In this document: positions 25,725 through 35,019 of the stretch, piece by piece
Position numbering within the stretch: the stretch's first letter is position 1
Layout: each line of letters starts with the position of its first letter
Source of the DNA: Clostridioides difficile
GTDB lineage: Bacteria; Bacillota; Clostridia; Peptostreptococcales; Peptostreptococcaceae
DNA length: 64,000 nucleotides
NCBI GenBank assembly: GCA_012955965.1
Contig: JABBZI010000001.1
Coordinates: forward strand, 227,281-291,280
Direction of reading: 5' to 3'
Notes under the pieces: generated by a model
Database searches by the model: none
Told to the model about the DNA's origin: nothing
What the model saw: the letters and a program-made list of their open reading frames with translations, nothing else
Translations under genes and position numbers: made by a program

Positions 25725-27824
25725 CTATACTGAACATACTAAACACTCATGAGTGTCTCTTGTCATCTTTGTTCTTGTGTAATATAAACTTTTCAGACCT
25801 TTTTTATATGCATATATGTAATGTCTAGCTATGTCTCTAGTTGTCTTTTCATCTGTGACAAACAGTGTTGTTGATATGCCTTGGTCAACATGATTTTGAA
25901 CTGTTGCTACTAAATCTATTACTTTTCTCATATCCATCCTGTATGCTGATTGATAATATAATATATTGTCATTTGTTAAAAATGGCATCGGATATATTGT
26001 AGTAGAATCTCCATATGTTCTTACTTCTACTGGTTCAGTAATTGGCATTATACTTGATGTAGCATTTTGCACATAACTAATACTTTGGGTTGGTGCTATC
26101 GCCATCAAATAAGCATTATAGATGCCTTTTTCTTTTACTTCATCTAACAAACTTGCCCAATCTTCTTTAGTTGGTATATGGATACCTTCAAATAATGACC
26201 TTACCTTCTCTGACTTTGGTAAATAAGATTGCTCATAGTATTTTGATAGTACTTTGCTTTTTCTACCTTTAGCATATTCTGATTTATTAAAGCCTTCAAA
26301 AGTTTGATTTTTTTCTATAGCTATTTTCATCGATGCTTTAATTGAGTAATATCTAATCATTGCAAAAAATACATTAGAAAACTCTATTGCATCCTCTGAA
26401 GTATATAAGATATTTTCTCTTACTAAATATCCATGTAAATTCATAGCTCCCAATCCTATAGAGTGAGACTTACTATTGCTATTACTAACTGTTGGTACTG
26501 GTTTTATATCTGTGCTATCTGCTACAAATGACAATGCCCTTATTGCTGTCTCAACTGTACTTTCTATAGTTTTATTATCCATAACATTAGCTATATTTAA
26601 AGAACCAAGGTTACAACTTATATCTTGTCCCCACTCATTTTTACCCCCATAACCTTCTATTTGTGAAGGTGTCTGATATTGGAATATCTCGCAACATAAG
26701 TTAGACATCTTGACCATTCCAACATCTCTTAATGTATGTTCCTTATTTGCTGTGTCTATGTATACTACATATGGATATCCACTTTCTTGTTGCATCTGTG
26801 CTATTTTAGTCAGCATTTGTCTAGGATTTATTTCTTTTTTTCTTATATCCTTATCATTAACCAACTTTTCGTACCACTCATTCATTTCTATCTCATCAAG
26901 ATAAACTCCATACTTCTTATAAACAGTGTGAGGATAAAATGCATATGCAATCTCATTTTTTTCTGCTAATTCCATAAACTTATCGGGTATTATAGCTCCT
27001 AGTGATAATGTAGCAAGTCTTATTTTCTCATCAGCATTTATCTTTTTTGTATCCATCAGCAATTCAAAATCAGGATGAAATACAGTAAGATAAACTGCTC
27101 CAGAACCCTGTCTAGCTCCCATTTGATTAAAATAACTAAAGGATTGCTCCAGCATCTTTGCTACACCAACAACTCCTCCAGCTGCTCCTTCTATATCTTT
27201 GATTGATTCACCTGATGCTCTAAGTTTGGATAAATTTAGTGCAACTCCTCCACCAATCTTTGATAAATGATTTGATGAAGATATAGCATATGATATACCT
27301 TCTGTACTATCTTCTACAGATAATAAGAAACATGATACCATCTCTCCAGCTCTTTTTCTTCCAGCATTTAAAAATGTTGGGGTAGCTGGTTGAAACTCTT
27401 GTTTTACTATTTTTTCTGTAAGACTTAGAGCCAAGCTTTCATTACCATTTCCCAATGTCAAAGCTACAATTAATACTTTCTCATTATATGTTTCTAATAT
27501 TTCTTTTCCATCATTACTTTTTAATGCATAATTTTGGTAAAACTTGTTTGCACTCATATATGATTGAAATTTAAACTGGTACTCCTCAATAAACTTATAT
27601 ACCATTTTGATAAAATCCATACTGTATTTATTTATTACTTCTTCTGAATAATAACCTTCATCTATTAAGTACTTTAATCTTTCTTCCAAATCTTTAAATT
27701 TTTTCAACTTTGGTTTTATAAATTCTTCTATGTAACTACTTAAGGCTTCTTTGTCCTTTTCTAATTGATACTTACCTTGTTCATTTTTAATTATCACTTG
27801 ATTGTTAAGCTCTATCCAATTCAT
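25725..27824 (-). CDS. nrdE: Class Ib ribonucleotide reductase alpha subunit
   Basis: NrdE reduces ribonucleoside diphosphates. Seen in its 699 aa: the active-site region PATPTFLNAGRKRAGEMVSCFLL, NLCCEIF with a catalytic Cys, the SLNIANV segment, APTQSISYV near the end, and the C-terminal redox pair CLVC. It lacks an N-terminal ATP cone, as expected for class Ib. First gene of nrdEF, with two NrdR boxes about 140-185 bp upstream. Confidence 0.95.
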   Translation of the reverse strand: MNWIELNNQVIIKNEQGKYQLEKDKEALSSYIEEFIKPKLKKFKDLEERLKYLIDEGYYSEEVINKYSMDFIKMVYKFIEEYQFKFQSYMSANKFYQNYALKSNDGKEILETYNEKVLIVALTLGNGNESLALSLTEKIVKQEFQPATPTFLNAGRKRAGEMVSCFLLSVEDSTEGISYAISSSNHLSKIGGGVALNLSKLRASGESIKDIEGAAGGVVGVAKMLEQSFSYFNQMGARQGSGAVYLTVFHPDFELLMDTKKINADEKIRLATLSLGAIIPDKFMELAEKNEIAYAFYPHTVYKKYGVYLDEIEMNEWYEKLVNDKDIRKKEINPRQMLTKIAQMQQESGYPYVVYIDTANKEHTLRDVGMVKMSNLCCEIFQYQTPSQIEGYGGKNEWGQDISCNLGSLNIANVMDNKTIESTVETAIRALSFVADSTDIKPVPTVSNSNSKSHSIGLGAMNLHGYLVRENILYTSEDAIEFSNVFFAMIRYYSIKASMKIAIEKNQTFEGFNKSEYAKGRKSKVLSKYYEQSYLPKSEKVRSLFEGIHIPTKEDWASLLDEVKEKGIYNAYLMAIAPTQSISYVQNATSSIMPITEPVEVRTYGDSTTIYPMPFLTNDNILYYQSAYRMDMRKVIDLVATVQNHVDQGISTTLFVTDEKTTRDIARHYIYAYKKGLKSLYYTRTKMTRDTHECLVCSV

Positions 27825-27964
27825 TATTTACCGTCCTTTTAACATAATCTTGTGCTATAATTTCATTTAATTTGCTTATTATTCCACTTAATCCTTACCA
27901 GTTTAAATTTTATAAATAGCATATAACCTCATAAATATAATATGTATTTTTTAAAAATAAAAGC

Positions 27965-28008
27965 ACTACATATAGTCAGCGCTTTATCTATTATATACTA
28001 CATATAGT
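27965..28008 (-). promoter_or_regulatory. Tandem NrdR boxes upstream of nrdE
   Basis: The palindrome ACTACATATAGT occurs twice, at 27965-27976 and 27997-28008, 32 bp apart start to start (three helical turns), which is the usual spacing of NrdR boxes. The upstream copy overlaps a candidate minus-strand -10 (TATACT), fitting repression. The remainder of the 28009-28270 gap is AT-rich with no clear feature beyond the promoter region of the plus-strand gene. Confidence 0.85.
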
Positions 28009-28270
28009 ATATACACAAATTTTTTTATATCTAAACTTTTATTATTCTTTTGCTTATATTATATTTGTTTTCAAGAAATTCTAACTAATTTAACATAAAA
28101 TTAATTTAGATATTCTTCATATAGTATTTTTATTTCTTGTGTTTAGATTTTAATAATATATTAAGTATTTTATACAATAATTAGGAGTTTTTCATTTATT
28201 GTTATATAATTATATATATAGTTATTTTGCTATTATAAGGTATAAAAATAAATTCATGAAGGTGATTTTT

Positions 28271-28996
28271 ATGAGAGATATTTCTAAATATGAACTTGAA
28301 AAAATACTTGAAAAACATTATCTATGGCTTAAAAACAACAATGATGGAGAAAGAGCAGATTTAAGAGAAGTAAAATTAGAAAATATGGATTTAAAGGGAT
28401 ACTGCTTAAGTAATATTGATTTTTCATGGTCTGACCTTATTAATTTAAATTTAGAAAAAGCAGATTTAGAAAATTCTAGCTTTAGTAATTCTTATTTTTC
28501 AAATTGTTCATTAAAAAATTCTATATTAAAAAAAGCAGACCTAAGCGGAGCTAATTTCAGATTTTGTGATTTATCTAACTCAGATATTAGAGGAACTAAT
28601 TTAGAAAATTCCAATTTAGAATATGCTACTTTGGATGGATTAATATCAGATGAAAGTACACGTTTCTTTAAATTGTACTGTCCTGAAAAAGGAGCATTTA
28701 TAGGTTATAAAAAATGTTTTAATTTTAGAATGGTACAATTATTAATCCCAAGTGATGCAAAAAGAGTATCTGCTACATCAAATGCCTGTAGATGTGACAA
28801 GGCAAAAGTACTCTCAATTACAAGTATAGATGGTAAAGAATCTTTTAAAAGTGCTCGTGCATATGCTGATGAAAATTTCATATATCGAGTGGGGGAAACG
28901 ATTATAGCTAAAGAATTTAATGAAAATAGATGGCAAGAATCAACTACAGGAATTCACTTTTTTCTAACTAGAGAAGAAGCTATTGGTTATTTATAA
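28271..28996 (+). CDS. Pentapeptide-repeat protein
   Basis: A 241-aa protein whose residues about 30-125 consist of A(D/N)LxN-type pentapeptide repeats (ADLENSSFSNSYFSNCSLKNS and so on), forming a right-handed beta-helix. The C-terminal 110 residues (DESTRFFKLYCPEKGAFIGYKKC) form a second domain found on similar clostridial proteins (DUF5758-like from memory). I start at ATG 28271 after GAAGGTGA. Some pentapeptide proteins protect gyrase, but nothing here proves that. Confidence 0.8.
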   Translation: MRDISKYELEKILEKHYLWLKNNNDGERADLREVKLENMDLKGYCLSNIDFSWSDLINLNLEKADLENSSFSNSYFSNCSLKNSILKKADLSGANFRFCDLSNSDIRGTNLENSNLEYATLDGLISDESTRFFKLYCPEKGAFIGYKKCFNFRMVQLLIPSDAKRVSATSNACRCDKAKVLSITSIDGKESFKSARAYADENFIYRVGETIIAKEFNENRWQESTTGIHFFLTREEAIGYL

Positions 28997-29036
28997 ATGA
29001 ATACCTTTTATAGTATATAAAACAATTAAATAATAA

Positions 29037-29084
29037 AAAAAGAGTATCCTTAATAATATTTGAAAATTATTAAGATACTCTTTT
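29037..29084. terminator. Bidirectional terminator between pentapeptide gene and btuD
   Basis: The arm AAAAGAGTATCCTTAATAAT (29037-29056) pairs with a complementary arm ending ATACTCTTTT (29066-29084) with one mismatch. A-runs and T-runs on both sides serve the two convergent genes. Confidence 0.85.
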
Positions 29085-29123
29085 ATACACTTTGTAGTTT
29101 ACAATTACATTTTATTTTATAAT

Positions 29124-30320
29124 CTATAGCAAATTATCTATACTAATACTATCCATAACTTTTGAAACTTTATCTATATATTCTATATTATTACTCAATT
29201 CATTATAATATTTCTTACTCTCATCTATGTTCCTAAATGAATAAACTTTTTTATGCAACTTTAAAGCCTCTTTTATAATATCTATATTTTTTTTATTCGT
29301 TTCTCCTACACTAAACCCTGTGTCTATTATAACCTTAGAATCATTTAAATTTCTAATAGCCAAATCGAAACTCTCATCACTTATTGGCTCAAATGGCTTT
29401 TCTGTAAACATCTTTATTCCCATAGTTCTACCAATTTCATAATCAATATCATTTTCATGTATTACTCCAGAATATAGACCTATACCTTTTTTAGTAAAAG
29501 CTCTATAAATTGGTGTAGCTTTACCTCCACCACCAATTATAAAAACTTCATTTTTAGATTTATTACTAATCTCTACTGCACCTAAAAGACTATTAAAATT
29601 TTTATCATCCAATTCATAAAGTGAATTTATAATATCTTCATCCACTACATCTTCAGGCTGACCATAAGCTATGACTTTATTATTCTTTATAAGAGCAACT
29701 TTATCACAACTTTTTAATGCTATATCTATTTCATGTAATGAAAGTATTACAGAAATTGATTTTTCCTTACTTAATTTTTTTAGTATATTTATAAGCTCCA
29801 ACCTATGTTTTATATCTAAGTGAGTTGTAGGTTCATCCAATATAATTATTTCTGGCTCTTGAACTAAAGCTCTTGCAACTAATACTTTTTGTTTCTCTCC
29901 ATCACTTAGTTCATCAAAATATCTTTTTTTTAAGTGCAGTGCATCTACAGATTCTAATGCTTCATCTACCAGTATTAAATCTTTTTTAGATAAGCTACCA
30001 AAAAATCCTGTATATGGATACCTTCCTATATTAACTATATCTTGTACAGTCATTAAATCGCCTAATAATCTATTTGTAAGTACTAAAGCCATTTTTTTCG
30101 ATAATGCCTTTCTTGATATATGATTTACATCTATGTCATTTAAATATATATCCCCTTTTATTGGCGTTATAAGTTTAGATAAAGACCTTAATATAGTAGT
30201 TTTTCCAGCACCATTACTTCCTAAAAGACATAATATTTCTCCATTTTTCACCTCTATATTTATATCACTCACAACTACGCTTTTATTATATCCTACACTT
30301 AAATTATTGGTTTTCAACAT
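29124..30320 (-). CDS. btuD: Corrinoid ABC transporter ATPase BtuD with C-terminal extra domain
   Basis: Residues 1-245 are a FecE/BtuD-type ATPase: GSNGAGKTTILRSL, LSDGEKQKVLVARAL, EIIILDEPTTHLD and a switch His in SLHEID. Residues about 255-398 form a second domain (VFIIGGGGKATPIYRAFTKKG) not needed for transport. Some archaeal and clostridial BtuD proteins of about 400 aa have a similar tail. It is last in btuFCD under a cobalamin riboswitch, so corrinoid is the likely cargo. The start follows the btuC stop by 2 nt. Confidence 0.85.
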   Translation of the reverse strand: MLKTNNLSVGYNKSVVVSDINIEVKNGEILCLLGSNGAGKTTILRSLSKLITPIKGDIYLNDIDVNHISRKALSKKMALVLTNRLLGDLMTVQDIVNIGRYPYTGFFGSLSKKDLILVDEALESVDALHLKKRYFDELSDGEKQKVLVARALVQEPEIIILDEPTTHLDIKHRLELINILKKLSKEKSISVILSLHEIDIALKSCDKVALIKNNKVIAYGQPEDVVDEDIINSLYELDDKNFNSLLGAVEISNKSKNEVFIIGGGGKATPIYRAFTKKGIGLYSGVIHENDIDYEIGRTMGIKMFTEKPFEPISDESFDLAIRNLNDSKVIIDTGFSVGETNKKNIDIIKEALKLHKKVYSFRNIDESKKYYNELSNNIEYIDKVSKVMDSISIDNLL

Positions 30321-30322
30321 AT

Positions 30323-31348
30323 CTAAGACCTGTCCTTCCTTCTCATCAATAGGATTACTACAATTGGTGCACCTAATAAAGATGTTATTGTACTTATTGG
30401 TAACTCCACTGGTGATAAAATTACTCTTGATATTAAATCACAAAGAGCTGTAACTATACTTCCTAAAAAGATTACCACTGGTATCAACACTCTATTGTCT
30501 GATGTCTTAAATATCAATTTCGAAATTTGTGGTACTGCAAGTCCAATAAATCCTATAGGACCTGCAAATGCTGATACTACTGCAGCTAGTATACTAGATA
30601 TAAATACTACCAAAACTCTAAAAAATTTTATATTTATACCAATACTTTTAGCGTACTCTTCTCCTAATAAAAAAGCATTTAGAGGTTTTATTATAAATAT
30701 ACTCATTAAAAGACCTAACATACCAATCAATATAAGTATCTCTACTTTCTCCCAAGTAAATCCAGAAAAACTTCCCATAGACCAAACAGTAAATTCCTTT
30801 AATTTTTCGCTATTTGCAAATGATTGTAGTACATTAGTTATACCACTACACACATATCCAGTCATAATTCCTATTATTAAAAGAGTCGTTATATTCCTTA
30901 CCTTACTTGCAAATAAAATTACAACAGACATTACAATCAAAGCTCCTATAAATGCTGCCACAAATATACTCATTGAAGTTACATTTTCGAACCCTAATGT
31001 ATATCCACCCAAAAGCATAAGTGCTACTGATAAAGTAGAACCTGAAGATACACCTAATATATATGGTTCAACTATTGGATTCTTAAAAAATATCTGTAGT
31101 AAGATTCCTGATACTGCTAAACAAGCTCCACCCATCATGGTTGCAAGTACTCTTGGAATCCTTATATTGTATATTATTTTATAATGTTCTGTATTGTCCA
31201 TACCTCTTAATACAACATCTATTATTTCTTTAAACTCAATTTTTACAGAGCCAAATGCTACACACACTAAAAAAGTAAGTATCATACCTATAATTAGTCC
31301 TATAAATATTGTAGTATTCTTTATTCTCATTTTATTGATAAAATCCAT
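30323..31348 (-). CDS. btuC: Corrinoid ABC transporter permease BtuC
   Basis: A FecCD/BtuC-family permease of 341 aa with about ten hydrophobic segments and family motifs IRIPRVLATMMGGACLAVSGILLQ, GxSSGS-type VLGVSSGSTLSVA, and FAGPIGFIGLAVPQISK. The riboswitch upstream of the operon points to cobalamin rather than siderophore. Confidence 0.9.
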   Translation of the reverse strand: MDFINKMRIKNTTIFIGLIIGMILTFLVCVAFGSVKIEFKEIIDVVLRGMDNTEHYKIIYNIRIPRVLATMMGGACLAVSGILLQIFFKNPIVEPYILGVSSGSTLSVALMLLGGYTLGFENVTSMSIFVAAFIGALIVMSVVILFASKVRNITTLLIIGIMTGYVCSGITNVLQSFANSEKLKEFTVWSMGSFSGFTWEKVEILILIGMLGLLMSIFIIKPLNAFLLGEEYAKSIGINIKFFRVLVVFISSILAAVVSAFAGPIGFIGLAVPQISKLIFKTSDNRVLIPVVIFLGSIVTALCDLISRVILSPVELPISTITSLLGAPIVVILLMRRKDRS

Positions 31349-31420
31349 TTATATACCCCTCTTAACAAATCTATATTAACTAAAATCCATAAAACTCATC
31401 TTTTAGTGTCATATTCTATA

Positions 31421-32551
31421 TTATTTATCATAATTTATATAATGCTTAATTTTTTCGTCTGTAGTCCCTGGATGAAACATCTCAACTAAATCTACTATTA
31501 ATTCATCTGTCTTATCTACTGATTGATAATAATCTGGTGCAAACACCCATAAGTTACCATTTTTCACAACATCCAAATCAGCCAATATAGGTGCACTAGA
31601 TTTTATAGAATCTAAGTTTGGTGCATAATCTGAACTTGATGAGTACACAAATATATCTGCATCTTTTGCAACTTCATGTAGTTGTTCAATACTCACTCTT
31701 CCTTCATTTGAGTCTATTGAAGCACATGCATTTATTCCACCAGCCATTCTTATCATATTATCTACATATGAATCTTTAGGTGCTACATAAGCATTTCCTT
31801 CATATACAGATGCCCATACTACCTTAGGCTTGCTTTTGTTTTTTATTTTTTTGCTTACTTCTTCTACCTTTTGTACTGTTTTATTCAACTCACTAGTTGC
31901 TACATCTTCTTTATCATAAAATGCAGCTATTAAACTTGTCCACTCCATTCTTCCAAATGGGTTTTGCTCTTTATATTCATTATCTACAACATAATTAAGT
32001 CCTAATTCTTTTAGTTTATCAATAAATTTTGTATCAGCTTCTGACAAGCCACTACTCACTATAGTCAAATCAGGATTTAAATCTACTATTTTTTCATAAT
32101 CTGGTGCTAAGTTTGAACCAACATAATGTATCTTTCCATCCTTCATTAAATCTTTAATTTCTTTAATAGTCCAATACTGTTCTTCTGTTGTTACTGCTTT
32201 TATACTATCTAACTCACCTATTGTTCTTAGAGAGCAAGCTTGTGTTGTAGATGCTATTAAGACATTATCTACAGGTGTTCTAACTATATTAGCATTTTTA
32301 TATTTTTCAGGAATTTCAATTTTTTTAGGTATTAAAATTAGTTCTCTTTTATCTCCATCAGTTACTTTTTTAATTCCATCCTCCAAATCCTCAACACTAA
32401 ATCCACTTGCATATTTTAATTCTAACTTTTTACCACTACTAACTTGTGCATTATCTTTATCGTTTTTACTACATCCTATAAGACCTCCTACTAAAAAAAC
32501 TATCATGATAATTAGAAAAAATTGCTTTAAAACATTTACTTTACATTTCAT
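31421..32551 (-). CDS. btuF: Corrinoid-binding lipoprotein BtuF
   Basis: A class III periplasmic-binding-type lipoprotein. The signal peptide ends in GLIGC (lipobox Cys near residue 27). The mature protein has the two-lobe pattern (IVRTPVDNVLIASTTQACSL, IVDLNPDLTIVSSGLS, MAGGINACAS). I use the ATG at 32551, 8 nt after TGGAG, rather than a GTG three codons up (376 aa). First gene of btuFCD, about 110 nt after the riboswitch terminator. Confidence 0.88.
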   Translation of the reverse strand: MKCKVNVLKQFFLIIMIVFLVGGLIGCSKNDKDNAQVSSGKKLELKYASGFSVEDLEDGIKKVTDGDKRELILIPKKIEIPEKYKNANIVRTPVDNVLIASTTQACSLRTIGELDSIKAVTTEEQYWTIKEIKDLMKDGKIHYVGSNLAPDYEKIVDLNPDLTIVSSGLSEADTKFIDKLKELGLNYVVDNEYKEQNPFGRMEWTSLIAAFYDKEDVATSELNKTVQKVEEVSKKIKNKSKPKVVWASVYEGNAYVAPKDSYVDNMIRMAGGINACASIDSNEGRVSIEQLHEVAKDADIFVYSSSSDYAPNLDSIKSSAPILADLDVVKNGNLWVFAPDYYQSVDKTDELIVDLVEMFHPGTTDEKIKHYINYDK

Positions 32552-32667
32552 CTCTTTCACTCCAATATTTTATTTTTATAAGTGGTTAAAAACTTTAATA
32601 ACATACATTTTTAAAATATTTCTCATTAAAACTATATTAAAGTCGTCTTTAATAATTATAACCGTTT

Positions 32668-32709
32668 AATAAAATAAAAAACTTCTCCTAATTTAGAAAG
32701 GAGAAGTTT
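32668..32709 (-). terminator. Riboswitch-controlled terminator before btuF
   Basis: Arms AAACTTCTCCT (32679-32689) and AGGAGAAGTTT (32699-32709) form an 11-bp stem with a 9-nt loop, followed on the minus strand by TTTATTTTATT. It lies 80 nt after the cobalamin aptamer and before btuF, fitting transcription attenuation. Confidence 0.85.
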
Positions 32710-32787
32710 ATATATCAACTTTACAAAAAATGAATTGATATTTCATTTTATTATAAATTACAATTTCCACCCTAAATTGCACCTATG

Positions 32788-32951
32788 TAATACTGGGCAG
32801 GTCTCCTGACTCACGGCTTTTCCTCTATCACCCTTCCCAAAATTTAATATAAATCTCAGTGGATTTTGATTTCGTATCCGTATACAGTAGCGGGGGCTGT
32901 AGTGAATTTACATCACTTTCCCTATTAAACTAATCTAGTACCCTAATATTA
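32788..32951 (-). promoter_or_regulatory. Cobalamin (AdoCbl) riboswitch
   Basis: On the minus strand the conserved core reads AATAGGGAAAGTGATG, then CAGCCCCCGCTACTGTATACGG, and the B12 box AGTCAGGAGACCTGCC. A P1-like pairing joins TAATATTAGGG (near 32951) with CCCAGTATTA (32788-32797). The usual GCCACTG is GCTACTG here. It lies upstream of btuFCD with a terminator in between, so corrinoid should switch the importer off. Confidence 0.95.
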
Positions 32952-33021
32952 TTTAATTTTTATTAAGATAATTGTAGTTTATTGTTGGTCACTTTGCAAG
33001 GTTGATTTAACATATAAAATA

Positions 33022-33066
33022 AAGAGTGCTTTAAAATGACTATAAAAATCATTTTAAAGCACTCTT
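33022..33066 (-). terminator. Terminator of the sugar-acid operon
   Basis: Arms of 18 bp begin AAGAGTGCTTTAAAATGA and are mirrored at 33049-33066, followed on the minus strand by TATTTTATA. It lies 27 nt past the stop codon of the aldolase gene. Confidence 0.85.
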
Positions 33067-33092
33067 CATTTTTTGCTATATAAATTAAACAG

Positions 33093-33986
33093 TTAGCATA
33101 TATTTAATTCATTCATCAATCTTTTAATCTCACATACTTGATTTTCATTTGGTTTTATAAAAGGTGCAGTCATATAATCACTTACTTGTAATCCTCTTAT
33201 ATTCATAGCTTTTTTCATTGCTGGTATGAATGGGTTTGTTATTAAATAAAAATCCATTGCTTTGTTAATATATTTTTGAATTTCTATAACCTTGTCCATA
33301 TCTCTATTATTATAAGCTTCTGCCCATTTTGAGCAAACTTCTGGAATTAAATTTGATAAACCTCCTATACAACCTGCTCCCCCAGACATTACATTATGTA
33401 TAAAGTTTTCATCATAACCACTGTATATCTTAAAATTTGGGAACTCTGCTTTCATAGTATTTATTAAGTCTCTAGTGTGTCCCATCAAAGTTACTGTATC
33501 CTTATAACCAACTATATTTTTATGTTTTCTTACAAGTCTTAATGTAAGTTCTGGACTCAAATCATAACCAGTTCTATCCGGATAATTGTATAGATATATT
33601 TCAGCTTCTGTGTTTTTAGCTATTTCACTATAAAACAACTCAATACTGTCATCATCAAGAGAGAAATAGTAAGGACTTATTATCATAACTCCATCAGCTC
33701 CACTATTATGCGCATAATTTGAAAGCTCTATAGATTCTTTTATACTCATACGGCTTGTCCCTATAAACACTTTTACTCTCTTATTAACATGACTAATTAC
33801 TAAGTCTATAAGTTCTTTTTGCATATCCATGGACATATTAAAGAACTCTCCAGTGCTTCCCATTATAACTAGACCGTCTACACCGCCATCTATAAGATGT
33901 TCGTATACTTTCTTATTTCCTTCTTTATCTAAATTTCCTTTTTCATCAAATATTGTAACCACTGGTGTCAAAAATTCTGCTTTCAT
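33093..33986 (-). CDS. DapA/NAL-family aldolase (2-keto-3-deoxy acid aldolase-like)
   Basis: A 297-aa class I aldolase of the dihydrodipicolinate synthase/N-acetylneuraminate lyase superfamily: GSTGEFFNMS (substrate carboxylate), YNYPDRTGYDL, and the Schiff-base Lys in VGYKDT (about 163). It is last in an operon with a sugar-acid permease and a UxaA-type dehydratase, so it more likely cleaves a 2-keto-3-deoxy acid to pyruvate and an aldehyde than makes lysine precursors. This is inferred from context. Confidence 0.8.
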   Translation of the reverse strand: MKAEFLTPVVTIFDEKGNLDKEGNKKVYEHLIDGGVDGLVIMGSTGEFFNMSMDMQKELIDLVISHVNKRVKVFIGTSRMSIKESIELSNYAHNSGADGVMIISPYYFSLDDDSIELFYSEIAKNTEAEIYLYNYPDRTGYDLSPELTLRLVRKHKNIVGYKDTVTLMGHTRDLINTMKAEFPNFKIYSGYDENFIHNVMSGGAGCIGGLSNLIPEVCSKWAEAYNNRDMDKVIEIQKYINKAMDFYLITNPFIPAMKKAMNIRGLQVSDYMTAPFIKPNENQVCEIKRLMNELNIC

Positions 33987-34067
33987 AATTTAAACTCCTA
34001 AAATTTATTTTAATATGTTCGTTTAATACATTCAGGTTCTGTCTTAACATTAGCTATATTAAAACAT

Positions 34068-34970
34068 TTACTTAATGTAATTTCTTAAAATTCCAATACT
34101 TTCAATCTCACATTCAATCACATCTCCACTACTCATGTATCGAGGAGGTGAAAATCCCATACCAACTCCAGAAGGTGTGCCTGTAGCTATAATATCTCCA
34201 GCCTCTAAAGTCATACCTTTTGAAAGTTCTGAAACCATGTCTGAAATGTCTGATATGAATAACCTTGTATTAGAATTTTGTCTTTCTTCACCATTTACTC
34301 TACTGCATACCTTAAGTTTTATAGGAAAAGAAATGGCACTTTTATGTAAGATACATGGACCTAAAGATGTAAATGTATCTAAACCCTTTCCTCTAAACCA
34401 TTGAACATGCTCTTTTTGTAACTTTCTAGCAGAAATATCATTTATAACAGTGTATCCAAAGATATAATCTTCGACTTCTTCTTTTTTAATGTTAACACCT
34501 GTTTTACCTATTACTACTCCAAGTTCAACTTCATAGTCTAATTGACTATTGATATCAAAATGACCATCTATATCATCTTCTGGACCTATCGCCTTTGTCA
34601 CACGTTTTGTAAAATAAACTGTTTTTTTGGGTTCTTCAAAGCTATCATCAAAGTGAGTTTGAGTTTCTTCAAGATGGTCTTTATAGTTCACTCCCACACA
34701 TAAAATATCATGTATAGGTTTTTCTATAGGAACATGTATAGTACATTCTTCTCTTTTAAAAGCATCATAATTGTGGAATTTACCTTCCTTTATAATACTT
34801 TTTAGTTTAATAATATCGCTTTTAGATATATTTTTAATTAAATCATTTAAATCCTTAAAAGATTTACTAAGATTTAAGGAATTAATGTCTACAATAAATA
34901 ATTCATCTTTAGAAAAAATTCCTATCCTTTTACATTCATTTTTTCCTTCAGTAAAACTGACAAACTTCAT
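34068..34970 (-). CDS. Fumarylacetoacetate hydrolase-family protein
   Basis: A 300-aa FAH-family enzyme: IHDILCVGVNYKDHLEET, metal-binding Glu in DYEVELGVVIGK, GYTVINDISARKLQ, and GDIIATGTPSGVGMGF. Family members hydrolyse or decarboxylate beta-keto acids, such as 2,4-diketo-3-deoxy sugar acids, or act on oxaloacetate. Between the dehydratase and aldolase genes it may process a diketo intermediate or a by-product. Ribosome site GGGTGAGA. Confidence 0.8.
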   Translation of the reverse strand: MKFVSFTEGKNECKRIGIFSKDELFIVDINSLNLSKSFKDLNDLIKNISKSDIIKLKSIIKEGKFHNYDAFKREECTIHVPIEKPIHDILCVGVNYKDHLEETQTHFDDSFEEPKKTVYFTKRVTKAIGPEDDIDGHFDINSQLDYEVELGVVIGKTGVNIKKEEVEDYIFGYTVINDISARKLQKEHVQWFRGKGLDTFTSLGPCILHKSAISFPIKLKVCSRVNGEERQNSNTRLFISDISDMVSELSKGMTLEAGDIIATGTPSGVGMGFSPPRYMSSGDVIECEIESIGILRNYIK

Positions 34971-35019
34971 AATCTCACCCTTTATTAAAATTCTATGTAT
35001 TCAGTTTTTTACTTAAATC

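Noticed and set aside
30495..31184. 229-codon plus-strand frame opposite btuC
   Set aside because: Antisense shadow of a membrane protein gene; no ribosome site, and composition mirrors the btuC codons.
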